This document shows positions 18,595 through 26,583 of a stretch of 64,000 bases of DNA, piece after piece. The stretch is taken from positions 186,001 through 250,000 of the forward strand of contig NZ_SDEB01000001.1 of the NCBI RefSeq assembly GCF_004522175.1, given 5' to 3'. This DNA comes from Paracoccus ravus (GTDB lineage: Bacteria; Pseudomonadota; Alphaproteobacteria; Rhodobacterales; Rhodobacteraceae). A program made the translations under genes and the position numbers. Position 1 is the stretch's first letter. Each line of letters starts with the position of its first letter. Below the pieces are notes generated by a model. That model was not told the origin of the DNA. It ran no database searches and saw only the letters and a program-made list of their open reading frames with translations.

Positions 18595-18648
18595 AACGCG
18601 CCCGGTCCTTGCGCCTATCGTCCCGGCTGGGATTTCAGGGGATGTGAC

Positions 18649-19524
18649 ATGGCAATTCAATCGGTGGGCGTGATCGGTGCCGGTCAGATGGGGAACGGCA
18701 TCGCGCATGTCTTTGCGCTGGCCGGTTTCGACGTGCTGATGACCGACATCTCGCGCGAGGCGCTGGAGCGCGCGGTCGGTGTCGTCGGCAAGAACCTCGA
18801 CCGCCAGGTCAGCCGCGACAAGATCACCGCCGAGGCCCGTGACGCCGCCCTGCGCCGCATCAGCACCACGATGCAGCTTGCCGATCTGGGCCAATGCGAC
18901 CTGGTGATCGAGGCCGCGACCGAGCGCGAGACCGTGAAACATGCGATCTTCGAGGATCTCGTGCCCCACCTGAAGCCCGAGACGATTTTGGCGTCGAACA
19001 CCTCGTCGATCTCGATCACGCGCCTTGCGAGCCGCACCGACCGACCCGGCCGTTTCATGGGCGTGCATTTCATGAACCCTGTCCCGGTCATGCAGCTGGT
19101 CGAATTGATCCGCGGCATCGCCACCGACGAGCCGACCTATCGCGCTCTGGTCGAAGTGGTCCAACGCCTCGGCAAGACCGCCGCCAGCGCCGAGGACTTC
19201 CCAGCCTTCATCGTGAACCGCATCCTGATCCCGATGATCAATGAGGCGGTCTATACGCTTTACGAAGGCGTGGGCTCTGTCAAATCCATCGACGAATCGA
19301 TGAAGCTCGGCGCGAACCATCCGATGGGGCCGCTGGAACTGGCGGATTTCATCGGCCTCGATACCTGCCTTGCGATCATGAACGTGCTGCATGACGGGCT
19401 GGCCGATACGAAATACCGCCCCTGCCCGCTCTTGGTGAAATATGTCGAGGCGGGCTGGCTTGGGCGCAAGACCGGGCGGGGCTTTTACGATTATTCCAGC
19501 CCCGAGCCCGTCCCGACCCGCTGA
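18649..19524 (+). CDS. hbd: 3-hydroxybutyryl-CoA dehydrogenase
   Basis: A 291-residue NAD(P)-dependent enzyme interconverting 3-hydroxybutyryl-CoA and acetoacetyl-CoA. The Rossmann motif GAGQMG lies at 10-15. The HCDH signature is seen as FMGVHFMNPVPVMQLVELIRG and AEDFPAFIVNRILIPMINEA, and the C-terminal domain ends in YVEAGWLGRKTGRGFYDY. The ATG at 18649 is chosen because the family begins a few residues before the GxGxxG; the 19 upstream in-frame codons have no family resemblance. The neighbouring etfBA could receive electrons from the same beta-oxidation or polyhydroxybutyrate-related flux. It converges with plsY with a single-base gap. Confidence 0.93.
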   Translation: MAIQSVGVIGAGQMGNGIAHVFALAGFDVLMTDISREALERAVGVVGKNLDRQVSRDKITAEARDAALRRISTTMQLADLGQCDLVIEAATERETVKHAIFEDLVPHLKPETILASNTSSISITRLASRTDRPGRFMGVHFMNPVPVMQLVELIRGIATDEPTYRALVEVVQRLGKTAASAEDFPAFIVNRILIPMINEAVYTLYEGVGSVKSIDESMKLGANHPMGPLELADFIGLDTCLAIMNVLHDGLADTKYRPCPLLVKYVEAGWLGRKTGRGFYDYSSPEPVPTR

Positions 19525-19525
19525 G

Positions 19526-20107
19526 TTACTTCCGGCCGATCCGCGGCTCGGTGCCCGCAAGAATGCGGGCCATATTGGCGCTGTGGCGGATGAAGATCAG
19601 CACCGCCATGAACGCCGTCACCGCCGCCATGGGCGCGCCATCGAGCCAAAGCGCGACCAGCGGCGTCACCGCCGCCGCGACCAGCGCCGAAAGCGACGAA
19701 ATGCGCCCGAGCGCCGCGACCGCCAGCCAGATACCGCAGGCCACAAGCCCCAGCCGCCAGTCAAGCGCCAGAAGCGTGCCGAGGAAGGTCGCGACCCCCT
19801 TACCGCCCTTGAAGCCCAACCAGACCGGGAAAAGATGGCCGAGAAAGGCCGCAGCACCTGCCAGCATCGCGGCCTCGGGGCCGGCCAGCCCGCGCGCCAG
19901 CAGGACCGCGATCGCGCCCTTGCCGGAATCGAGCAGCAGGGTCGCGAGCGCCGCCGGCTTGTTGCCGGTCCGCAGCACATTGGTCGCGCCGATATTGCCC
20001 GAGCCGATCTGGCGCAGATCGCCCAGGCCCAGTGCCTGCGTGATCACGATGCCAAATGGGATCGACCCCAAGAGGTAGCCGATCAGCGACCAGAGCATCA
20101 GATTCAT
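19526..20107 (-). CDS. plsY: Acyl-phosphate:glycerol-3-phosphate acyltransferase PlsY
   Basis: Inner-membrane enzyme making lysophosphatidic acid from acyl-phosphate and glycerol-3-phosphate. The 193-residue protein has five to seven helices and the three family loops: GSIPFGIVITQALGLGDLRQIGSGNIGATNVLR, GHLFPVWLGFKGGKGVAT and the C-terminal FIRHSANMARILAGTEPRIGRK. Its ATG overlaps the stop of the dihydroorotase-like gene by 4 nt (ATGA), so it is the last gene of a pyrB-led operon. Linking pyrimidine and phospholipid synthesis in this way is found in relatives. Confidence 0.95.
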   Translation of the reverse strand: MNLMLWSLIGYLLGSIPFGIVITQALGLGDLRQIGSGNIGATNVLRTGNKPAALATLLLDSGKGAIAVLLARGLAGPEAAMLAGAAAFLGHLFPVWLGFKGGKGVATFLGTLLALDWRLGLVACGIWLAVAALGRISSLSALVAAAVTPLVALWLDGAPMAAVTAFMAVLIFIRHSANMARILAGTEPRIGRK

Positions 20108-21375
20108 GCGCCCTCTCCATGCACGCGCCGTCCTGCGACCCAGGTGCCCAGAACCTTGCCTTGCATCCGCGCACCGTCAAAGGGGGTATTCTTGGATTTC
20201 GAGAGCAGCGCGAAACGATCCATCACGAAGGGTGCGTTTGGATCGAACAGGACCAGATCGGCGGGCGCACCAACCGAGACGCGCCCACCTTCAAGCCCGA
20301 GACGATGCGCCGGGTTCAGCGACATGGCACGCCAAAGCTGCGCAAGGCTCAGCCCGCCGGAATGGTAAAGCCGCATGGCCGCTGGCAGTAGGGTTTGGAG
20401 GCCCACGGCTCCAGGGGCAGCCTCGGCAAAAGGCAGGCGTTTCGATTCCTCGTCCTGCGGGGTGTGGAAGCTGGCGATCACGTCGATCAGCCCTTCGGCC
20501 ACAGCCTCGATCATCGCGATCCGGTCATCCTCCGAGCGCAAGGGCGGAGTGAAGCGGAAGAAAGTCCGATAATCTCCGACATCGAATTCGTTCAGCGTCA
20601 GGTGATGGATCGAAACCCCGGCCGTCACGTCCATCCCGGCCTCACGCGCGCGACGCAATGCGGGCAGGCTGGCGGCGACGGTGATCTGGTCGGCATGGTA
20701 GCGCGCGCCGGTCATCGCGACCAGGGCGAGGTCGCGGTCGAGCCCCATGACCTCGGCCATGGGCGAGACGGCGGGCAGGCCGTAAAGCGAGGCGAACTTG
20801 CTGCTGGTCGCCGCCGCGCCCTTGGACAGCATCGGCTCTTGCGGATGGCCGATGATCAGCGCGTTCAGTCCGCGCGCATAGGTCATGCAGCGCGACATCA
20901 GGCGGGTATCCGACACGACGCGCACGCCATCGGTGAAGGCGACGGCCCCGGCATCCTGCAGGAAAGACATCTCGACCATCTCGCGGCCCTCGCGGGCGCG
21001 AGTCAGCGAGGCCATGTGGTGGATGTTCACCGGCGCATCCGCCGCCCGGCGGGTGGCGAATTCCAGCGATTCCGGCGTGTCGATCGGCGGCATCGTGTCG
21101 GGGCGCGCGACGATGGTGGTGACGCCGCCCGCCGCCGCGGCGAGGCCCGCGCTGCGGAAGCTTTCCTTGTGCCGCTCGCCCGGCTCGCCGATCTTGACGC
21201 CCCAGTCGACCAGGCCCGGGGCGAGATACTTGCCGCCGCAATCGACGATCTCGGCCCCTTCGGGGGCCTCGCCGCCGACCGCCGCGATCCGGCCGTCGCG
21301 GATGGTCAGGGTGGTCTCTTCCTCAGTCTGCGCCTCGGGGTCGATCAGGCGGAGGTTCTGGAACTGCAGGATCAT
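20104..21375 (-). CDS. pyrC: Dihydroorotase-like protein lacking metal ligands (probable ATCase-associated pseudo-dihydroorotase)
   Basis: A 423-residue amidohydrolase homologous to type I dihydroorotase: [15 protein letters not shown] (53-66), [23 protein letters not shown] and [12 protein letters not shown]. In active enzymes the first segment reads DxHxHxREPG; here the histidines are Gly59 and Lys61 and the Arg is Gly63. The catalytic Asp of the IATDHAPH motif is Phe303, and its last His is Gln307. These losses argue against hydrolase activity. Inactive dihydroorotase homologues encoded next to pyrB (pyrC' in Pseudomonas) are needed to assemble aspartate carbamoyltransferase, so a structural role is likely. 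It overlaps pyrB and plsY by 4 nt each. A separate active pyrC is expected elsewhere in the genome. Confidence 0.85.
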   Translation of the reverse strand: MILQFQNLRLIDPEAQTEEETTLTIRDGRIAAVGGEAPEGAEIVDCGGKYLAPGLVDWGVKIGEPGERHKESFRSAGLAAAAGGVTTIVARPDTMPPIDTPESLEFATRRAADAPVNIHHMASLTRAREGREMVEMSFLQDAGAVAFTDGVRVVSDTRLMSRCMTYARGLNALIIGHPQEPMLSKGAAATSSKFASLYGLPAVSPMAEVMGLDRDLALVAMTGARYHADQITVAASLPALRRAREAGMDVTAGVSIHHLTLNEFDVGDYRTFFRFTPPLRSEDDRIAMIEAVAEGLIDVIASFHTPQDEESKRLPFAEAAPGAVGLQTLLPAAMRLYHSGGLSLAQLWRAMSLNPAHRLGLEGGRVSVGAPADLVLFDPNAPFVMDRFALLSKSKNTPFDGARMQGKVLGTWVAGRRVHGEGA

Positions 21376-22331
21376 GCCATCATCTCCGAGGCTTTCGCGC
21401 CGCGCTCGGCACGCAGGTTGCGCGCCAGCAGGTCCATCGCGGCCATGCGCACGGCGACGCCCATCTCGACCTGGTCTTGGATGACCGAGCGGTTGATGTC
21501 GTCGGCGATGGTGCCGTCGATCTCGACGCCCCGGTTCATCGGGCCGGGATGCATGACGATCGCATCCGGCGCGGCCAGCGCCAACTTCTCGGCGTCGAGG
21601 CCCCAGCGGTGGTAATATTCGCGTTCCGACGGGATGAAGCCGCCATCCATGCGCTCTTTCTGCAGCCGCAGCATCATCACGACATCCGCGCCCTTGAGGC
21701 CCTCGCGCATGTCCTCATAGACCTCGCAGCCCCAGTCGCGGGCGCCGGCGGGCATCAGGGTCGCCGGGCCGACGAGGCGCAGACGGTTCTCCATCTTGCC
21801 GAGCAGGAACAGGTTCGAGCGCGCGACGCGGCTATGGGCAATGTCGCCGCAGATCGCCACGGTCAGGCGGTGCAGCCGCCCCTTGGCGCGGCGGATGGTC
21901 AACCCGTCCAGCAGAGCCTGCGTCGGATGCTCGTGACGACCATCGCCCGCGTTCAGGACGGCGCAGTTCACCTTCTGCGCCAGCAGATCGACCGCGCCCG
22001 ATTGCGGGTGGCGCACGACCAGCAGATCGGGATGCATGGCGTTCAGCGTCATCGCGGTGTCGATGAGCGTCTCGCCCTTTTTCACCGAGCTGTTCTGCAT
22101 CGACATGTTCATCACGTCGGCCCCAAGCCGCTTGCCCGCCAGCTCGAAGCTGGACTGGGTGCGGGTCGAGTTCTCGAAGAACATGTTGATCTGCGTCATC
22201 CCCGCCAGCGCATCCGAATGTTTCACGGTGCGCCGGTTCAGGTCGACATAGGTTTCGGCAAGGTCAAGAAGCGTGGTGATCTCGGCCGGGGCGAGAGGCT
22301 CGATCCCCAGAAGATGACGGGCTCGGAACAT
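21372..22331 (-). CDS. pyrB: Aspartate carbamoyltransferase catalytic subunit
   Basis: Catalyses carbamoyl phosphate + aspartate to carbamoylaspartate, the first committed step of pyrimidine synthesis. At 319 residues it has normal length. The carbamoyl-phosphate loop [13 protein letters not shown] lies at 51-63 (STRT 55-58), with [11 protein letters not shown] at about 137 and the aspartate-domain motifs MLRLQKERM and [11 protein letters not shown]. No pyrI regulatory subunit is present; the degenerate dihydroorotase that follows is the likely partner. cobA diverges from it across about 120 nt. Confidence 0.97.
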   Translation of the reverse strand: MFRARHLLGIEPLAPAEITTLLDLAETYVDLNRRTVKHSDALAGMTQINMFFENSTRTQSSFELAGKRLGADVMNMSMQNSSVKKGETLIDTAMTLNAMHPDLLVVRHPQSGAVDLLAQKVNCAVLNAGDGRHEHPTQALLDGLTIRRAKGRLHRLTVAICGDIAHSRVARSNLFLLGKMENRLRLVGPATLMPAGARDWGCEVYEDMREGLKGADVVMMLRLQKERMDGGFIPSEREYYHRWGLDAEKLALAAPDAIVMHPGPMNRGVEIDGTIADDINRSVIQDQVEMGVAVRMAAMDLLARNLRAERGAKASEMMA

Positions 22332-22449
22332 GGATGGGATCCCCAGGGTCGCGGTTGCGCGCTATATGGCAAATGCCGCGCGATGCGGCAAGCCGCGTCT
22401 GGAAGGCATGCCACCTCTTGCCAAGCCGTGGATTTTGCCGCATCGCGGA

Positions 22450-23187
22450 ATGATGAGCGATCAGAATGGCATGGTCAGTTTCGTTTCCTCGGGTCCGGGT
22501 GATCCCGAGCTTCTGACGCTGCGCGCCCTCCGGAGACTGGAAGCAGCGGATGTCGTGCTTTACGACGACCTCGCCTCTGGCCCGGTGCTCGAGCAGGCAG
22601 GACCTCAGGCCCTGCGCATCGCGGTCGGCAAGCGCGCCGGGCGTCCCTCGGCCAAGCAGGAGCACGTGAACGCGCTGCTCGTCGAGCACGCCCTGGCCGG
22701 GCGCCAGGTGGTGCGGCTGAAATCCGGCGATTCCGGGATCTTCGGCCGCCTCGAGGAAGAGATCACCGCCCTGCGCGCCGAGAACATCCCCTTCGAGATC
22801 GTGCCCGGCGTGCCCTCTGCCATGGCGGCGGCTGCCATGGCGGGCATTCCCTTGACCCGCCGCCTGACCGCGCGACGGCTGCAATTCGTGACCGGGGCCG
22901 ATGTGACTGGGGGCTTGCCGGAGAACCAAAACTGGACGGCCTTGGCAGATGCCGGAGCCACGACCGTGGTCTTCATGGGCCAGCGGACCTTCCCGAAAAT
23001 GCTCGAATCCCTTGTCGCGCATGGCCTTCCCCGCGATACGCCCGCGCTTTTGGCTGAAGCCGTGGGCCATCCGCATCAGCGCCTTTTGCGCATGAGTGTG
23101 ACCGAGCTTGCCGCGCTTCTTACCGCCGAAGGGCCAAGCCAGCATCCCGCGCTGATCCTTTACGGTCCCTTGGCCGAGGGGAACTGA
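22450..23187 (+). CDS. cobA: Uroporphyrinogen-III C-methyltransferase
   Basis: SAM-dependent bis-methylation of uroporphyrinogen III to precorrin-2, the branch point to sirohaem and cobalamin. The roughly 245-residue sequence shows the SUMT signatures [48 protein letters not shown] and VPSAMAAAAMAGIPLTRR, and MGQRTF near the C-terminus. It is a stand-alone methyltransferase, not a CysG fusion. The start is placed at the tandem ATGs at 22450/22453; a longer frame upstream enters the pyrB promoter region and is not family-like. It is followed, on the same strand, by the DUF2478-tusA-AEC-crotonase run. Confidence 0.92.
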   Translation: MMSDQNGMVSFVSSGPGDPELLTLRALRRLEAADVVLYDDLASGPVLEQAGPQALRIAVGKRAGRPSAKQEHVNALLVEHALAGRQVVRLKSGDSGIFGRLEEEITALRAENIPFEIVPGVPSAMAAAAMAGIPLTRRLTARRLQFVTGADVTGGLPENQNWTALADAGATTVVFMGQRTFPKMLESLVAHGLPRDTPALLAEAVGHPHQRLLRMSVTELAALLTAEGPSQHPALILYGPLAEGN

Positions 23188-23255
23188 CCCCGCCTTGCGC
23201 CCGCCCCCGGCGCGGCTATGCTCGCCCAGACTCGGGAGGCCAACAGGAGGACCGG

Positions 23256-23765
23256 ATGCTTGGCTTCTTCACCATGGATGCCGAAGACGATGCGGCGGAT
23301 CGGCTGCTTTTCGACACGGCCAATGCGCTTGGCGCGCGCGGCATGCGACTTGCCGGTGCGGTGCAAAGCAATATCGACCGTGGTGAGGGGCAGGTTTGCG
23401 ACATGGATCTCGCGATCCTTGGCGATGACGGCCCCGCCATCCGTATCTCGCAATCCTTGGGCAACTGCTCTCAGGGTTGCCGCCTCGATACCGAGGCCCT
23501 GACCTTCGCCGTTGCGCGCGCCGAGGCCGTCCTGGCGCGCGGCGCCGATCTCGTCATCGTCAATAAATTCGGCAAGCTCGAGGCCGCAGGCCGGGGCTTT
23601 CGCGATTTCATCGCGGCTGCACTCGCCGAGGATGTCCCCGTGCTGCTGCATGTCCCGCCGGATCAATTGCCGGAATTCTGGGCCTTTGCCGGAACCCTCG
23701 CCGAGGAAATCGACCCCGAGGGGCTGATCGACTGGTGCAAGGGCAAGATCGGGCGCGCCGCATGA
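23256..23765 (+). CDS. DUF2478 family protein
   Basis: A 169-residue soluble protein with an apparent nucleotide-hydrolase-like layout: MLGFFTMDAEDD at the start, GAVQSNIDRG, DMDLAILGDDGPAIRISQSLG, CSQGCRLDTEAL, then ADLVIVNKFGKLEAAGRGFRD and VPVLLHVPPDQLPEF. These blocks match DUF2478, found in proteobacteria near molybdenum and sulfur-metabolism genes; the reaction is unknown. Cys residues in GNCSQGCRL could bind metal. A GGAGGACCGG ribosome site precedes the ATG. The 3' end overlaps the tusA-like gene by 4 nt, which suggests a shared role. Confidence 0.85.
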   Translation: MLGFFTMDAEDDAADRLLFDTANALGARGMRLAGAVQSNIDRGEGQVCDMDLAILGDDGPAIRISQSLGNCSQGCRLDTEALTFAVARAEAVLARGADLVIVNKFGKLEAAGRGFRDFIAAALAEDVPVLLHVPPDQLPEFWAFAGTLAEEIDPEGLIDWCKGKIGRAA

Positions 23766-23992
23766 GCCAGATCGACGCCCGTGGCCTGCTTTGCCCCCTG
23801 CCCGTCCTGAAACTGCGTAAGGCGCTGATCCCGCTTGCACCGGGGGCGCAGGTCCAAATGATCGCCACCGACCGCGCCGCAAGGATCGACGTGCCGCATT
23901 TCTGCGCCGAGAGCGGCCATCACCTGCTTGCCACCCGCGACCTTGGGCCGGGCGAGACCGAATATACCGTCATTCGCGGGCCCGATGCTTGA
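23762..23992 (+). CDS. TusA-family sulfurtransferase
   Basis: A 76-residue sulfur-carrier protein. The TusA signature CPLPVLKLRKAL begins at the active Cys11 (C11-P-L-P14), which in the family carries a persulfide. The second conserved Cys lies in HFCAESGHHL. It starts at an ATG overlapping the DUF2478 stop (ATGA), with the long upstream extension of the frame rejected. Its own stop region overlaps the AEC transporter start. TusA homologues donate sulfur to tRNA thiolation, molybdenum cofactor enzymes or sulfur-oxidation pathways. Pairing with DUF2478 and cobA here favours a cofactor or sulfur-assimilation role, by inference only. Confidence 0.9.
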   Translation: MSQIDARGLLCPLPVLKLRKALIPLAPGAQVQMIATDRAARIDVPHFCAESGHHLLATRDLGPGETEYTVIRGPDA

Positions 23993-24911
23993 GATCTTCC
24001 TGAAAACACTGCCCTTCTTCCTGCTGATCGCCACTGGCTACCTTGCCGGCCGCAAAGGCTTCTTCCCGCAGGAAGCCACGGCCTGGCTCACCAAATTCGT
24101 CTTTTACTTCGCCCTCTCGGCCATGCTGTTCCGCTTTGCCGCGACCGTGGATATCGAGCGGCTCTTCGACCCCGGCTTCGTCCTCGCCTATCTCGGCGGC
24201 TCGCTGCTGCTCTGGGCGGTGGCCTTCGGCGCGGCGATGTGGCGCAAGCTGCCACTCGACGAGGCCGCGATGGAGGCCCATACCGCCATGACCGGCAATA
24301 CCGGCTTTCTCGGCGTGCCGATGCTGGTCGTGCTGCTGGGCGATCAGGCGATCGGCCCGGTATTGATGGTGCTGACGATCGATCTGGTGGTGTTCTCGAC
24401 GCTGGTCACGCTGCTGGTGACAGCGGCGCGGCAGGGGCGGATCACGCCCGCGACAATCCTGCCCTTGGCGCGCGGGATCGCGGGCAATCCGATGATCGTC
24501 TCGATGCTGGCGGGGCTCATCTGGGCGCGGCTACATCTGCCAATGCCCGCGCCCTTGGGCGAGTTCCTGTCGCTTCTGGGCGCAGCTGCAACCCCCGGTG
24601 CCCTCTTTGCCATCGGCGCGAGCCTCGCCGGACGATCCGCCGAGCGCATCGGCCCCGCGATCTGGCTCAGTTCCGCGAAGCTTGTCCTGCACCCGCTGGC
24701 CGTGGGAATTGCCGCCCATCTCATGGGGGTCGAGCCCTTTGCCGCGGGCGTGATGATCGCGGCGGCGAGCCTGCCGGTGGCCGGGAATGTCTATATCCTT
24801 GCCCATCATTTCGGTGTGGCGCAGCATCGCGTCTCGACCGCCATTCTGCTTTCGACCGCGGCCAGCATTGCGACGGTTCCGGTCGTCATCCATTGGATCA
24901 CGAAAGGCTAG
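23985..24911 (+). CDS. AEC-family (auxin efflux carrier-type) transporter
   Basis: A 308-residue inner-membrane carrier with about ten helices in two five-helix halves, the typical AEC/BART layout: LKTLPFFLLIATGYLAGRKGF at the start, AHTAMTGNTGFLGVPM (the N-terminal crossover motif), GIAGNPMIVSMLAGLIWA and GVMIAAASLPVAGNVYILA (the C-terminal crossover). Family members export malonate, malate or other organic anions; the substrate here is unknown. It begins inside the tusA 3' end (8-nt overlap) and is followed after 3 nt by the crotonase gene, so all are probably co-transcribed. Confidence 0.9.
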   Translation: MLEIFLKTLPFFLLIATGYLAGRKGFFPQEATAWLTKFVFYFALSAMLFRFAATVDIERLFDPGFVLAYLGGSLLLWAVAFGAAMWRKLPLDEAAMEAHTAMTGNTGFLGVPMLVVLLGDQAIGPVLMVLTIDLVVFSTLVTLLVTAARQGRITPATILPLARGIAGNPMIVSMLAGLIWARLHLPMPAPLGEFLSLLGAAATPGALFAIGASLAGRSAERIGPAIWLSSAKLVLHPLAVGIAAHLMGVEPFAAGVMIAAASLPVAGNVYILAHHFGVAQHRVSTAILLSTAASIATVPVVIHWITKG

Positions 24912-24914
24912 ACC

Positions 24915-25712
24915 ATGCCCGGCATCTCGGAACTGCGCCTGACCAACCTGCTTTTGGGCATCGACGAGGACGGCATCGCCACGGTCACGCTGAACCGCGC
25001 TGCCAAGCGCAACGCGCTGGACATCCAGACCATCGAGGAACTGATCGGCGTCTTCACCGCCTTGCCCGCCGCCGGGGTCCGCGCCGTCGTGCTGCGCGCC
25101 GAGGGGCCGCATTTCTGCGCCGGGCTCGATCTGGTCGAGCATGGCCGCGAAAAACGCAGCCCGGCGGAATTCATGCGCATCTGCCTGCGCTGGCACGAGG
25201 CCTTCAACAAGATCGAATATTCCGGCCTGCCCGTCATCGCGGCACTCAAGGGCGCAGTGGTGGGCGGCGGGCTTGAACTGGCCTCATCGGTGCATATCCG
25301 CGTCATGGACGAGACCACCTATTTCGGCCTGCCCGAGGGGCAGCGCGGCCTCTTCACCGGCGGCGGCGCGACGATCCGCGTGCCCGCTTTGATCGGCAAG
25401 GCGCGCATGGTCGACATGATGCTGACCGGGCGTCTTTACGCGGGCGAAGAAGCCGAGGCCGTCGGCCTCGCGCAATATCGCGTCAAAGATAGCGATGCCA
25501 AGGCTTACGAACTGGCCCGGCTTGCCGCGCAGAACACGCCTTTGTCGAATTTCGCGGTCTGCTCGGCCATCTCGCATATGCAGAACATGTCGGGGCTGGA
25601 TGCGGCCTATGCCGAGGCCATGGTGGCGGGGATCGTGAACACGCAGGAAGCGGCGCAAACCCGCCTCGATTCCTTCGCGCGCGGCACGGCGGTCAAGATC
25701 AAGCCGGACTGA
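24915..25712 (+). CDS. Crotonase / enoyl-CoA hydratase-isomerase family protein
   Basis: A 265-residue crotonase-fold enzyme acting on acyl-CoA thioesters. The oxyanion-hole motifs are [12 protein letters not shown] (about 57-68) and [19 protein letters not shown]; the catalytic region reads [25 protein letters not shown], in which Glu in LPEGQ sits at one of the usual acid/base positions. The C-terminal trimerisation helices are present. The family includes hydratases, isomerases, decarboxylases and thioesterases, and the specific reaction is not evident. It is the last gene of the cobA-led run and ends adjacent to the convergent DUF2794 gene without a gap. Confidence 0.9.
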   Translation: MPGISELRLTNLLLGIDEDGIATVTLNRAAKRNALDIQTIEELIGVFTALPAAGVRAVVLRAEGPHFCAGLDLVEHGREKRSPAEFMRICLRWHEAFNKIEYSGLPVIAALKGAVVGGGLELASSVHIRVMDETTYFGLPEGQRGLFTGGGATIRVPALIGKARMVDMMLTGRLYAGEEAEAVGLAQYRVKDSDAKAYELARLAAQNTPLSNFAVCSAISHMQNMSGLDAAYAEAMVAGIVNTQEAAQTRLDSFARGTAVKIKPD

Positions 25713-26042
25713 TCAATCGACCGGGCGGATCAGCTTGCGTTCGAGGACGCGCAGCACCACCGCGAGATCATGCCCGCGCTTGAGGATGCGCCCATCCATG
25801 CCGATCACCGCATATTGCCCCTGCGCCGCGCGCAGCCTGGGGCGTTTTTCGATGCTGTAGAGCGGGTTTTCCGCCGCGCGGCGAAAGACCGAAAACACCG
25901 CCACATCGCGCAGGAAAGACATCGCGTAGTCGCGCCACTCACCCGCCGCGACCATGCGGCCATAGACGGACAGGATCAGACCAAGCTCTTTGCGGTCAAA
26001 GGCGATCCGGTCGAAAGAGAGGCCATGAGGCGCATTCATCAT
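25713..26042 (-). CDS. DUF2794 family protein
   Basis: A 109-residue basic/acidic soluble protein typical of alphaproteobacteria. Characteristic blocks are FDRKELGLILSVYGRMVAAGEWRDYAMSFL, AVFSVFRRAAENPLYSIEKRP and QYAVIGMDGRILKRGHDLAVVLRVLERKLIR. The function is unknown. Two adjacent ATGs (26042, 26039) are possible starts. Its stop abuts the crotonase stop on the other strand. Confidence 0.85.
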   Translation of the reverse strand: MMNAPHGLSFDRIAFDRKELGLILSVYGRMVAAGEWRDYAMSFLRDVAVFSVFRRAAENPLYSIEKRPRLRAAQGQYAVIGMDGRILKRGHDLAVVLRVLERKLIRPVD

Positions 26043-26124
26043 GTCAGAATGGTGACACCGACCCATGCGCCGATCAATGAAAAAGGCGTGGAATACAACC
26101 TAAGGTGGAAAATTTGGCCTGCGG

Positions 26125-26541
26125 TCAGTTCGCGCCCTGCCGCGAGCGGAAGGGCAAGGGCGCGACCGGCACGCCATCCTCAAGAAGCTTCTTGGCATCT
26201 TCAAGCTTCGCCTCGCCATGGATCGCGCGGCTCGGGATATCGCCGTCATGCATCGCGCGGGCCTCAGCGGCAAAGGACATGCCGACATAATCCGAGTTTT
26301 CCTCGACATGGCGGCGCAGCTTGTCCAGCGCCTCTTCCTGCTTGTTGCGCGGGGCGGTCAGCGCAGGCTCGGCAGCCTTGAGGGCAATGCCCGGTGCCAT
26401 CAGCGCCTTCTCGACCTTGGCCGAACCACAGAAGGAGCATGTCACCTGACCCGCCTTCCGCAGGGACTCGAACCCTTCGGATGAGCGAAACCAGCCATCG
26501 AAGCGATGGCCCTCTTCGCATTGCAGGTCATAGCGGATCAT
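26125..26541 (-). CDS. DUF1178 family zinc-ribbon-like protein
   Basis: A 138-residue protein of DUF1178. It starts MIRYDLQCEEGHRFDGWFRSSEGFESLR and continues VTCSFCGSAKVEKALMAP. Cys8, His12, and the CSFC pair (about 35-38) form a CxxxH...CxxC pattern that probably binds zinc. The C-terminal part contains YVGMSFAAEARAMHDGDIPSRAIHGEAKLEDAKKLLEDGVPVAPLP, the conserved DUF1178 block. No function is established. It is separate from waaA by 42 nt on the same strand. Confidence 0.9.
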   Translation of the reverse strand: MIRYDLQCEEGHRFDGWFRSSEGFESLRKAGQVTCSFCGSAKVEKALMAPGIALKAAEPALTAPRNKQEEALDKLRRHVEENSDYVGMSFAAEARAMHDGDIPSRAIHGEAKLEDAKKLLEDGVPVAPLPFRSRQGAN

Positions 26542-26583
26542 CTTGCGGCTCCTTTGCCTTCAAATATCGGAATCGGCCTGACC

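Noticed and set aside
17422..19560. Minus-strand open frame of about 700 codons across etfB-etfA-hbd
   Set aside because: It crosses three complete plus-strand genes and their terminators; composition-driven open frame.
26449..26475. tRNA T-arm-like sequence GGGTTCGAGTCCC (minus strand)
   Set aside because: It lies inside the DUF1178 coding sequence (codons for SEGFESLRKAG); no acceptor stem, anticodon arm or D arm could be built around it.
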